Assembly: GCA_009691855.1 (NCBI GenBank) | Contig: SIAI01000011.1 | Span: 32,343-96,342, forward strand | Direction: 5' to 3' | Length of the DNA stretch: 64,000 nucleotides | Source of the DNA: Planctomycetota bacterium | GTDB taxonomy: Bacteria > Planctomycetota > UBA1135 > GCA-002686595 | In this document: positions 51,999 through 64,000 of the stretch, one piece after another | Position numbering within the stretch: the stretch's first letter is position 1 | Layout: each line of letters begins with the position of its first letter | Program-made: the position numbers and the translations under genes | Notes under the pieces: model-generated | Databases searched by the model: none | Seen by the model: the letters and a program-made list of their open reading frames with translations, nothing else | Told to the model about the DNA's origin: nothing

Positions 51999-53117
51999 GT
52001 GCTTGCGCTCCTCGCCCTGTTGCTGGCGCTCGGCGCGCGGCCCGCGTCGCTCCAGGACTCGCCCGGCCTCACCGGCCTGCGCCCGGAGCCCGCGGTCGAG
52101 CTCACGCTCGGGCTCCTGGACGACGTCAGTGCGCGCGGCCTGGCCTTCGTCGAGCTCGACAGCGCGCGCGACACGTATCTCGTGGGCGAGCCCTTCACGC
52201 TCACGCTGCGCTTCGGCCTCGAGCTCGAATTCGAGCGCGCCAGCGCGGTGCAACCCTTCCAGCGCGCGCTGGATGTGCCGGTGCAGCTCCACGCGCCATG
52301 GCTCGAGCTGCTGCCCGGCGCCGAGGCCCTGGGCGAGCTCGAGCCGCCGCGCGGGCCGACGGTGGCCCTGGGTGAGCGCGTGCTCGCCTGCGCGGCGGCG
52401 GGCGAGCGCCAGATCGCGGGCAAGAACTACCGTGTGTTCGAGCTCACGCGCCGCTTCGCGGCCACGCAGAGCGGCGCGCTGGAACTCGCCGCGCCGCTCC
52501 TGCGCCTGGCCTACGCCACGCGCTTCGAGGAGGACTTCACCAGCGGCCGGCGCGCGGTGGACCGTCACGACGGACTGGTGCGCGGCGCGGCGCGCACCCT
52601 GCGGATCCAGGCGCCGCCCGAGGAGGGCCGGCCGGCGGGCTTCAGCGGCGCGATCGGCAGCTTCACGCTGGAGGCCGCCGCCTCGCCGCAGGAGCTCGTG
52701 CTCGGCCAGGAGCTGAGCCTGACCCTGACCATCGCGGGACGCGGCGACCTGTCGCAGTGCGAGCCGCCAGAGCTCGAGCACCTCGACGGCTTCCACGTGC
52801 GTGGGCGGCTGGTCGAGCGCGCCGCGGGTCGGCTGATCGCGCGCTACGACCTCGCGCCCGAGCGCAGCGACGTGAACGCGATCCCCGCGCTCGAGTTCGT
52901 GTACTTCGACCCCAGCCCGCCGGCCGCGTATCGCCGCGCCACGAGCCGCGCCGTGCCGCTCACGGTACGCAAGCCCGAGCGGCCCGTGGAGGACTTGCGC
53001 GCCCCAAGCACGACCGTCCCCGTGCAGCTCCCGGGCTCCTTGGCGGTCGTGCTGCTCCTCGCGCTCGTGCTGCTGGGCGGACTCGTCTGGCTCGTCTACC
53101 ACCTACGGCGTTCCTAG
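51999..53117 (+). CDS. BatD-like membrane-anchored beta-domain protein
   Basis: 372 residues from GTG at 51999, which yields a signal peptide (LALLALLLALGARPASLQ). The mature part has 'VELDSARDTYLVGEPFTLTLRFGLEL' and 'SFTLEAAASPQELVLGQELSLTLTIAGRGDL', the Ig-like repeats of BatD/oxygen-tolerance-type proteins. A C-terminal transmembrane span (LAVVLLLALVLLGGLVWLVYHL) is followed by a short basic tail. BatD is normally in a bat operon with MoxR and VWA genes; none is adjacent, so the assignment is by architecture. Upstream gap 51740-51998 shows no other gene. Confidence 0.7.
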   Translation: MLALLALLLALGARPASLQDSPGLTGLRPEPAVELTLGLLDDVSARGLAFVELDSARDTYLVGEPFTLTLRFGLELEFERASAVQPFQRALDVPVQLHAPWLELLPGAEALGELEPPRGPTVALGERVLACAAAGERQIAGKNYRVFELTRRFAATQSGALELAAPLLRLAYATRFEEDFTSGRRAVDRHDGLVRGAARTLRIQAPPEEGRPAGFSGAIGSFTLEAAASPQELVLGQELSLTLTIAGRGDLSQCEPPELEHLDGFHVRGRLVERAAGRLIARYDLAPERSDVNAIPALEFVYFDPSPPAAYRRATSRAVPLTVRKPERPVEDLRAPSTTVPVQLPGSLAVVLLLALVLLGGLVWLVYHLRRS

Positions 53118-53170
53118 CCTCGCAATAGCGCTCAGACCCCGCGTTGCCGCTGTGCTCTAATCGCGCGCTC

Positions 53171-54529
53171 ATGCCGCTCCGCGCCGTTCTCGCGTCCTGC
53201 TTCCTCGCCGGGCTCCTCGCCGGCTGCGGGAAGGCTCCGCGGGCGCGCCCGAACCTGCTCTTGATCGTGGCCGACGATCTGGCCGCGCGCGCCGTGGGCT
53301 ACGAAGGCAACGCGCTCGCGCGCACGCCCAACCTGGATCGCCTGGCGCGCGAGGGCGCGCACTTCCGCCGCGCCTACGTGCCCACGCCGCAGTGCGCGCC
53401 CAGCCGCGCGGCGCTCTTGCTCGGCGTGTATCCACACCAGAGCGGCGCGCTCGCCAACCGCAGCGCCTGGGACACGAGCCGCACGACGCTGGCCGAGGTG
53501 CTGCGCGACGCTGGCTACCGCACGGGCTTCGTCGGCAAGTGGCATCTGGGCCAGGACGAGAAGCCGCAGGCCGGCTTCGACTCGTGGTGCGCGATCGATC
53601 GCCGCCAGCTTTCGTACTTCGACGCGCAGCTCTCGCTCGACGGTCGCAACGAGCAGCGCACGGGCTACGTGCCGACGCTGTTCACCGACGAGGCGCTGCG
53701 CTTCCTGGCGCAGGAAGACGCGCGCCCGTTCTTCCTGTGGCTGGCCTACACCTCGCCCCACGAGCCGCTGGCACCGCCGCCCGATCCGGCCCTGGCCCAG
53801 GATCCCGCGCGCTTCACGCTGCCGGCCTCGAGCGCCGACGACCTCTCCGAGAAGCCCGCGCTGCAGGGCGCGAGCGAGGGCCATCAGCTGTTCCGCCAGC
53901 AGGGCGTGGAGGGCTTGCTGCGCGTGCGCGCGCTGTACCAGTCGGTGGTGGACGCGCTCGACGTCGAGATCGGTCGCGTGCTGGCCGAACTCGACGCGCG
54001 CGGCCTGGCCGAGAACACGGTTGTCGTGTTCCTGAGCGACAACGGCACGCTGCACGGCGAGCACCAGCTGGTCACCAAGGGCCCGGCCTTCTACGAGGAG
54101 CTGGTGCGCACGCCGCTGGTCGTGCGCGGCCCCGGCGTGTGCGCGCGCGAGCTGGACACCGTCGTGAGCTCGCTCGATCTCTTCCCCACGCTCGCGCGGC
54201 TCGGCGGCGCCGCACTGCCCACCGACCTCGCCGGGCACGACCTCGGCGCGTTGCTGGCCGGGGGCGCTCCACCGGCGCGCGAGGCGGTGTACCTCGAGTA
54301 CGAGCGCAAGCAACCCGATGACCCGCCCACGCCCATGCTCGGCTGGGTCGATGCGCGCGAGAAATACGTGCGCTACCTGGGCACGGGCGAGGAGGAGCTG
54401 TACGACCTCGCCGCCGATCCCGAGGAGCGCACCAACCTGGTCTTCGGCGCGCGCGCCCCCGAACGCCTGGCCGCGGCGCGCGCGCGCCTCGAACCCTTCC
54501 GCGTCCAGGCCGAGCCCGTGCTGCGCTGA
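53171..54529 (+). CDS. sulfatase (Cys-type, formylglycine-dependent) lipoprotein
   Basis: 452 residues from ATG at 53171, lipobox LLAGC (Cys 18). Canonical type I sulfatase signature C75-A-P-S-R79 in 'PTPQCAPSRAALLLGVYP'. Metal Asp pair in 'LLLIVADDLAAR', K-x-H in 'GKWHLGQ', and 'VVVFLSDNGTLHGEH' near the second metal site. The Cys would be converted to formylglycine. No maturase (FGE or anSME) gene is in the window. First of three overlapping genes (sulfatase, GT-C protein, Thr-type sulfatase-fold protein). Substrate probably a sulfated polysaccharide (inference). Confidence 0.93.
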   Translation: MPLRAVLASCFLAGLLAGCGKAPRARPNLLLIVADDLAARAVGYEGNALARTPNLDRLAREGAHFRRAYVPTPQCAPSRAALLLGVYPHQSGALANRSAWDTSRTTLAEVLRDAGYRTGFVGKWHLGQDEKPQAGFDSWCAIDRRQLSYFDAQLSLDGRNEQRTGYVPTLFTDEALRFLAQEDARPFFLWLAYTSPHEPLAPPPDPALAQDPARFTLPASSADDLSEKPALQGASEGHQLFRQQGVEGLLRVRALYQSVVDALDVEIGRVLAELDARGLAENTVVVFLSDNGTLHGEHQLVTKGPAFYEELVRTPLVVRGPGVCARELDTVVSSLDLFPTLARLGGAALPTDLAGHDLGALLAGGAPPAREAVYLEYERKQPDDPPTPMLGWVDAREKYVRYLGTGEEELYDLAADPEERTNLVFGARAPERLAAARARLEPFRVQAEPVLR

Positions 54530-56016
54530 TGGGCGAGCCGAGCGACTCTCCGCCGCGGCGCGGCGCCTGGTTGGGCTTCGCGCTCGCGGGCGTGCTGCTC
54601 GCTTGGCACCTGGCGAGCTTCGACATCACCACGCTCCCGATCGTGAGCGACGTGCGCTTCTACCTCTACTTCGCCTGGCGCGTGTGCGCGGGCGCGGTGC
54701 CGCACCGCGACTTCTTCGATCACAAGACGCAGCTGGCGAGCTTCGTCGGCGCGGGCTTGCAGGGGCTCGGCGGCGCACTCGGCGTCGATCCGCTGCTCGC
54801 GATCCGCGCCGGGTACCTGGCGCTGGCCGGTGCGACGGGGCTGCTCGCCTACGCCGTGCAGCGGCGTCTGGCGTACGGCAGCGCGCTCGCCGGCGGCCTC
54901 GGGGCGCTGGCCTACTGCTCCTTCGGGCTGCTCGGACTCTTGCCGGCGACCGGCTGTGTGCCCAAGGAGCTGGTGGCGCTGTGCGCCAGCGGCGCGGCGC
55001 TGCTGGCCCACCGACAACGCTGGCTCGCCGCGGGCGCGCTTGGCGCGCTGGCGGCACTCGACTGGCAGATCGGCGCGCTGGCGTGGCTGGGCGTGTTCCT
55101 GGCCGCGGCGTTGTGTGCTGAGGACCGTAGGCGTGCGGCCCTGCGCGTGGTCGCCGGCGGTGCCCTCGGGGTCCTGCCTTACTTCGCGTACTTCGCGCTG
55201 CACGGCGCCCTGGGCGCAGCGCTGACGCAGTCCATCGGCGGTTCCCTCGACCGCAGCGCGGGTACGCAAGCGCGCGACAGCTTCGGGGCGCGGCTGGAGC
55301 GCATCGGGCACCTCGTGAGCACGGACTGCGCCGCGCAGACGTTGTTGGTGGCGTTGAGCCTCGTCGGCGTGGGCGTGGCGTTCGTGTGGCTCGTCAAGCG
55401 CCGCGAGCTGCGCACGCTGCTGGTGCCACTGCTGGTGGTGCACCTCGGCATCGCGGCGTTCTCGCTGTTCGACTTCCAGTGGCACGCGGACCTGTTCGTG
55501 CTCCTGCACGGCGTGGCCTTCTTCCTGGCGCTGGCCTGGAGCGGGTTGTGGAGCGCGCTCGCGCCGCGCCTGGGCTCGGAGCGCGCACGAAAGGCGGCCG
55601 GCGCGGCGCTGCTCGCGGTGGTTTTCGTCTGCGCTCGGCCGGGCGCGCTGCGCCCCGAGCTCACGCTGGAGACGCCCATGGTTCTTCGAGCTGCCACCCT
55701 GGCCGACCAGCGCGAGGTCGCGGCCGAGCTCGAGCAGCGCAGCGCCGGACGCACGGTCGCGTACCTCGAGTCGGTCGAGCAGCTCTACCTGCAAGGCCGC
55801 GTGAACCCGCTGCCGCTCGTGTTCTGGAACGGGGCCTCGTGGGCGAACGTGCGCAAGCAGGGCGAGGAGAAGGACGACAGCCTGCGACGCCTGCTGCGCG
55901 CGTGCGGGGCCGAAGCCTGGGTCACGGCCCAGCCCATCCAGCTCGACGGTCCGGGTACGGTCGAGCGCGTCGCGTCGCGGAACGGGCAGTACTTCGTCAT
56001 GCTGCAGACGCGATGA
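54529..56016 (+). CDS. polytopic membrane protein, GT-C/ArnT-like glycosyltransferase
   Basis: 495 residues with about ten hydrophobic spans and a C-terminal soluble part. After the first span is 'LPIVSDVRFYLYFAWRVCAGAVPHRDFFDHKT', the Asp-containing external loop of GT-C proteins. The ATG shares one base with the upstream TGA (TGATG), and the stop overlaps the next start (ATGA). Probably transfers a sugar from a lipid carrier outside the inner membrane; acceptor unknown. Confidence 0.72.
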   Translation: MGEPSDSPPRRGAWLGFALAGVLLAWHLASFDITTLPIVSDVRFYLYFAWRVCAGAVPHRDFFDHKTQLASFVGAGLQGLGGALGVDPLLAIRAGYLALAGATGLLAYAVQRRLAYGSALAGGLGALAYCSFGLLGLLPATGCVPKELVALCASGAALLAHRQRWLAAGALGALAALDWQIGALAWLGVFLAAALCAEDRRRAALRVVAGGALGVLPYFAYFALHGALGAALTQSIGGSLDRSAGTQARDSFGARLERIGHLVSTDCAAQTLLVALSLVGVGVAFVWLVKRRELRTLLVPLLVVHLGIAAFSLFDFQWHADLFVLLHGVAFFLALAWSGLWSALAPRLGSERARKAAGAALLAVVFVCARPGALRPELTLETPMVLRAATLADQREVAAELEQRSAGRTVAYLESVEQLYLQGRVNPLPLVFWNGASWANVRKQGEEKDDSLRRLLRACGAEAWVTAQPIQLDGPGTVERVASRNGQYFVMLQTR

Positions 56017-57386
56017 GTTCGCGGGTCCGCTCTTGGTTGCCGTTCCTCGTCCTGTGCGGCGCGTGCTCGCCCGCTGCGCCAGCGCGGCCGAGCGTGCTCT
56101 TGGTGACGCTCGACACGCTGCGCGCCGACCACGTGGGCGCCTACGGCGACCGCGCGCGCACGCCGAACCTGGATCGCTTCGCGGGCACGGCCACGGTCTT
56201 CGAGCACGCCAGCGCGCCGATGCCGATGACGCGTCCGTCGCACTTCTCGCTGTTCACGGGGCGCTACCCGCGCGAGCACGGCGTGCTCTCGAACGCGCTC
56301 GCGCTGCCCGATTCGGAGGACGTGCTGGCCGAGCGCCTGCGCGACGCCGGCTACAAGACCGCGGCCTTCGTGGCCGTGAGCCTGCTCGACACGGACTCCG
56401 GCGCGGGCCAGGGCTTCGAGCTGCTCGACTCGCCCACCGCCGGCCGCCAGCGCACGGCGGACGAGGTCGTGCCCGCGGCGCTGGCGTGGCTCGGCGCGCA
56501 AGCGCAGGACGCGCCCACCTTCCTGTGGGTGCACCTGTTCGACGCGCACCTGCCCTACGCGCCGCCGACAGAGTTCCGTCGCGACCTGGATCCGAAGCTC
56601 GCCCCGAAGTTGCCCGCACTCGACCTGAAGTCGCTGCACGGCATCGCCGCGGCCAACGGCGGGGATCTGCCGCGCGCGGTGCTGGAGCACGGCAAGGCGC
56701 TGTATCGCTGCGAGGTCGAGGGCCTCGACGCGTGGCTGGGGAAGCTCCTGGACGGCGTGCCGGCGGACACCCTCACTGTCGTCGTGGCCGATCACGGCGA
56801 GAGCTTCGAGCGCGGCGTCTACTTCGAGCACACCGAGTCGCTGGGAGAGTGCACGCTGCGCCTGCCGCTGTTCGTGCGCTACGCGCCGCTGTTTCCGCCG
56901 GGCGCACGCGTGACGACGCAGGCCAGCATGGTCGACCTCGCGCCCACGATCCTGGACGCGCTGCACCTGCCGCCGCTCGCGCGCGCCTCGGGGCGCTCGC
57001 TGGTCGGGCTGACGGGCGCCGACGAGCGCTGCGTGCTGATCCAGCACCCCGTGTACTCCAGCGAGACGCTGGCCAACCGCACGGCGATGCAGCACGCGCT
57101 GCGCTCGGTGGCCGGCGAGCCGACGCACGAGATCGGGCCCGGCGAGGACATGACCGGCGTGGTTGGCCGCGGCTACAAGTACCTGCGCACGAACTCGGGG
57201 CGCGAGGAGCTCTACCGGCTCGACGACGAGGACCACGAGCTCTCGGCGCAGGAGCCGGAGACGCTGGCGGCGCTGCGCTCCGAGCTCGAGCGCTTGCTGA
57301 AGGAGCACCCGCTGACCGTGCTGGACCCCGGCAAGCTCGACAAGGCGGCGCTGGACGAGCTCGAGGACCTCGGCTACGCGCGCTGA
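56013..57386 (+). CDS. sulfatase-fold lipoprotein with Thr at the active site
   Basis: 457 residues, lipobox LCGAC. Sulfatase/alkaline-phosphatase fold: 'VLLVTLDTLRADHVGAYG', 'TPNLDRFAGTATVFEHASAPMPMTRPSHFSL', 'GRYPREHG' and 'LTVVVADHGESF'. Catalytic position is T73-R-P-S-H in place of C/S-x-P-S-R. C-terminal 'LDELEDLGYAR' matches related planctomycete proteins. ATG overlaps the GT-C gene's TGA. Stop is directly against the stop of the convergent POT transporter gene. Confidence 0.87.
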   Translation: MSSRVRSWLPFLVLCGACSPAAPARPSVLLVTLDTLRADHVGAYGDRARTPNLDRFAGTATVFEHASAPMPMTRPSHFSLFTGRYPREHGVLSNALALPDSEDVLAERLRDAGYKTAAFVAVSLLDTDSGAGQGFELLDSPTAGRQRTADEVVPAALAWLGAQAQDAPTFLWVHLFDAHLPYAPPTEFRRDLDPKLAPKLPALDLKSLHGIAAANGGDLPRAVLEHGKALYRCEVEGLDAWLGKLLDGVPADTLTVVVADHGESFERGVYFEHTESLGECTLRLPLFVRYAPLFPPGARVTTQASMVDLAPTILDALHLPPLARASGRSLVGLTGADERCVLIQHPVYSSETLANRTAMQHALRSVAGEPTHEIGPGEDMTGVVGRGYKYLRTNSGREELYRLDDEDHELSAQEPETLAALRSELERLLKEHPLTVLDPGKLDKAALDELEDLGYAR

Positions 57387-59147
<1,761 letters not shown>

Positions 59148-59261
59148 GCGGAGTCTCGGGGCGGAGCGAGGATCAGGGGGCCCCATTGGAGACGGAGCCG
59201 CCGCTCGTTCCTACAGGGAGGCTGGATTCCGCGCTGAGGAGGCCACAGACTCGGACTCGCT

Positions 59262-60566
59262 GTGCAGCGCCTGCTCCTCGGATTCGCGCGCCGCGCCGTG
59301 CGCCTCTACTACCGGGTGGCGCACCTCGGGGGCGACGTGCCCGCGCGCGGGCCGGTGCTCCTGGTGGGCAACCACCCGAACGGGCTGGTGGATCCGGTGC
59401 TGCTGGCGGGCACCACCTCGCGGCTGGTGCGTTTTCTGGGCAAGGCTCCGCTGTTCGAGATGCCGGTGCTGGGGCAGGTCATGCGCGGAATGGACGTGCT
59501 GCCCGTCTACCGCAGTCAGGACGGCGCCGACACGGGTGACAACGCGCGCACCTTCGAGGCCGTGTTCGCGGCTCTGGCACGGGGCGAGCTCGTGTGTCTC
59601 TTCCCCGAGGGCAAGAGCCACGACGAGCCCGCGCTGGCGAAGCTCAAGACCGGCGCGGCGCGCATGGCCCTGGGGGCCGAGGCCAAGGGCGGCTGGACGC
59701 TGGGCGTGGTGGTCGTGCCGGTGGGCCTGGTGTACCGCGCCAAGCCGAGCTTTCGCAGCCGCGTGGCGGTGTGGACCGGCGCGCCGCTCGCCGTGGCGCC
59801 GCTACGCGAGCTGTTCGAGCGCGACGAACGGGCCGCGGTCGCCGCGCTCAACCAGCAGATCGCTGACGGACTGCGGGGGGTCACGCTGGAGCTGGAGCGC
59901 TGGGAGGACCTGCCGCTGCTGGAGCTGGCCGAACGCATCCGCTTCGACGAGCGCGCGCCGGCCGAGTTGCGCCTGGAGCGCGTGCAAGCCTTCGCCCAGG
60001 CCCTGCGCACGCTGCGCGCGACCGAACCCGAGCGCGTGGCCGAACTGGGCGAGCGCATCGCCGCCTTCGGCGAGCGCCTGGCGCGCCTGGATCTCTGCGC
60101 CGCCGACCTGCACAAGCTCGAGCTCGTCTACGCGCCCGCTCTGGTCGCGCGCTTCGTGCTGCGCAACCTGATGTTGCTGGTGCTGGGCCTGCCGCTGGCC
60201 GCGCTCGGCGCAGTCTTCTGGATCGTGCCACAGCGCGTCGCCGGCGCGTTGCCGCGGCGCTTCGCGACTCCGGACACGCTGGCCACGGGGCGCATCCTGG
60301 CCGGCTTCGTGTTCTTCCCGCTGTGGCTCGGCGGAGCCTGCGCGCTGCTCGCCTGGCGCTCCGAGCCGCGCTGGTCGTTGATCCTCGCGCTGGGCGCGCC
60401 GCCGCTCGGGCTGGTGGCGCTTGCCTTCCGCGACTGGCGCCTGGCGGTGCTGGGCGAGGTGCGCACCTTCTTGCGCCTAGTCTCCCACGAGCGCCTGCGT
60501 CAGCTGTTGCTGGCCGAGCGCGCCGAACTCGCGCGCGAGCTGGAGGAGTTGCGCGCGCGCCTCTAG
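59262..60566 (+). CDS. glycerol-phosphate acyltransferase-like protein (PlsC superfamily, Gpt2/Sct1-type motifs)
   Basis: 434 residues from GTG. Acyltransferase block I reads N-H-P-N-G-L-V-D, with five rather than four residues between His and Asp. Block III reads 'FPEGKSHDEPALAKLKTGAARMAL', which resembles the FPEGGSHDRP motif of fungal glycerol-3-phosphate/DHAP acyltransferases more than the bacterial FPEGTR. There are two C-terminal hydrophobic spans ('LMLLVLGLPLAALGAVFWIV', 'WSLILALGAPPLGLVALAF'). Membrane phospholipid synthesis is likely. Its stop codon TAG is part of the terminal CTAG of the MITE-like element copy B. Confidence 0.85.
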   Translation: MQRLLLGFARRAVRLYYRVAHLGGDVPARGPVLLVGNHPNGLVDPVLLAGTTSRLVRFLGKAPLFEMPVLGQVMRGMDVLPVYRSQDGADTGDNARTFEAVFAALARGELVCLFPEGKSHDEPALAKLKTGAARMALGAEAKGGWTLGVVVVPVGLVYRAKPSFRSRVAVWTGAPLAVAPLRELFERDERAAVAALNQQIADGLRGVTLELERWEDLPLLELAERIRFDERAPAELRLERVQAFAQALRTLRATEPERVAELGERIAAFGERLARLDLCAADLHKLELVYAPALVARFVLRNLMLLVLGLPLAALGAVFWIVPQRVAGALPRRFATPDTLATGRILAGFVFFPLWLGGACALLAWRSEPRWSLILALGAPPLGLVALAFRDWRLAVLGEVRTFLRLVSHERLRQLLLAERAELARELEELRARL

Positions 60567-60729
60567 TGTCCCTTCCCCGAAGTAGCGCCAACAAGCCGGC
60601 GCACTGAATCGCCGCTGGCGGCCTTGCGCCTCCTCCGAGTATTGCAGCGAATAGGCGTCGTCGGCGCGCCTTGCCAGCGACGATCCAGCACGGCGCCTTG
60701 TTGGTGCTACTGCGGGGAAGGAACACTAG
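60563..60729. mobile_element. MITE-like palindromic element, copy B (inverted relative to copy A)
   Basis: 167-bp element CTAGTGTCCCTTCCCCGAAGTAGC ... GCTACTGCGGGGAAGGAACACTAG with near-perfect terminal inverted repeats. The reverse complement aligns with 7985-8152 at about 92% (12 substitutions and one gap by hand). It starts inside the TAG stop of the acyltransferase gene and lies ahead of malate synthase. No coding capacity. Confidence 0.8.
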
Positions 60730-60886
60730 TGGCCAAGAAAGGGGTGCGCCTGGAAAACGATTCTGTAGCGGCGCTTTCCCCGCTGCGGCTCCAAGAAAAC
60801 GCCCGCGAAATCCGACACGGTGTCGTCGGGGCCCTTAGCTTTCCCCGTCTCGTACTCCGCTCGGCCCGCGACCTCCGCCACCACCG
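60730..60886. other. leader region upstream of malate synthase
   Basis: 157 bp between the MITE-like element and aceB. With the element it makes a 320-bp gene-free stretch. It presumably holds the promoter of the glyoxylate-bypass genes, because the inserted element separates them from the acyltransferase gene. I see no convincing -35/-10 pair, operator or riboswitch. Confidence 0.4.
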
Positions 60887-62506
<1,620 letters not shown>

Positions 62507-62553
62507 AGCGCGGGCGCTAAAGATCCGCCGCCGGGCTTGCCGATCGGGCGAGG

Positions 62554-63855
<1,302 letters not shown>

Positions 63856-64000
63856 TCTTCCACGGAGAAAGTGGACACCCAGAGAAGGAGCAGTGATGCT
63901 CCTCGCAGGAAGTGTCCATGGCCAGATCACGACGGAAGCACAGTGCTGAGTTCAAGCGTGAAGCGGTGCGGCTGAGCCGCGAGCCGGGTCGGACGGTGGT
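63856..64000 (+). mobile_element. left end of an IS3-type insertion element
   Basis: Directly after the isocitrate lyase stop the sequence changes to CCACGGAGAAAGTGGACACC... and a transposase OrfA start, the layout of IS3-family elements with a short leader. The exact terminal repeat cannot be fixed because the right end is outside the window; it may begin at TGATCT (63853) and so share the aceA stop codon. Confidence 0.65.
63918..64000 (+). CDS. IS3-family transposase OrfA, N-terminal fragment at window edge
   Basis: 27 codons from ATG at 63918, preceded by AGGAAG. They read MARSRRKHSAEFKREAVRLS followed by REPGRTVV, the N-terminal helix-turn-helix of IS3-family OrfA (HTH_Tnp_1). Normal OrfA is about 90-100 residues and is followed by OrfB with the DDE catalytic domain, both outside this window. 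Confidence 0.85.
   Translation, partial: MARSRRKHSAEFKREAVRLSREPGRTV

Overview
The window is about 70% GC by eye, dense and almost entirely protein-coding. It has no rRNA, no tRNA I could support and no CRISPR array. Several traits suggest a high-GC environmental bacterium, most likely Planctomycetota: an ECF sigma factor fused to a membrane anchor and carboxypeptidase-regulatory-like domains, an FG-GAP/UnbV-type protein beside a TPR lipoprotein, several sulfatase-fold lipoproteins, secreted beta-propellers with repeats of the type 'VSVDSAGxQGN', and a dockerin-tailed secreted metalloprotease. The phylum is inferred from gene content, not from a marker gene.

Region 1 (1-18.3 kb) reads as a deoxysugar catabolic locus. 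It holds a zinc dehydrogenase, an RbsABC-type sugar importer, an amidohydrolase of the L-fucono/L-rhamnono-lactonase family, an extended SDR, a UxaA-family sugar-acid dehydratase, a second zinc dehydrogenase, LutA-LutB-LutC (L-lactate oxidation), a fumarylacetoacetate-hydrolase-family enzyme and a secreted alpha-L-fucosidase. Together they outline a non-phosphorylating route from L-fucose (or L-rhamnose) through a 2,4-diketo-3-deoxy acid to pyruvate plus L-lactate, with LutABC burning the lactate. Six genes are joined by 4-nt ATGA/GTGA overlaps.

Region 2 (18.4-31 kb) carries an outer-membrane-barrel-like lipoprotein, a PKD-domain lipoprotein with a possible clan GH-A glycosidase fold, a TPR/DUF3352-like protein, a GT-C-type membrane protein, the sigma-factor fusion, and a GT2 glycosyltransferase overlapping a polytopic membrane protein. 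Region 3 (31-43.1 kb) has a sulfatase-fold protein with Thr at the catalytic position, a pqiA-pqiB-coiled-coil operon, a metzincin protease followed by a gene that looks like its internally deleted derivative, an M18 aminopeptidase, an SDR, a DUF2270 protein, a 7Fe ferredoxin, an SGNH hydrolase and CutC.

Region 4 (43.1-60.6 kb) contains two more Thr-type sulfatase-fold proteins and one canonical Cys-type sulfatase. It also holds the most unusual module: a degenerate-GGDEF/coiled-coil protein followed by an actin that strongly resembles magnetosome MamK (46.3-48.5 kb). The coiled-coil C-terminus of the first protein is shared by the third gene of the pqi operon. No magnetosome genes are visible. 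FG-GAP/TPR, BatD-like, POT transporter and PlsC-like genes follow.

Region 5 (60.6-64 kb) is the glyoxylate bypass (malate synthase, isocitrate lyase), ended abruptly by the left end of an IS3-type element. Two inverted copies (about 92% identical) of a 168-bp palindromic MITE-like element lie at 7985-8152 and 60563-60729.
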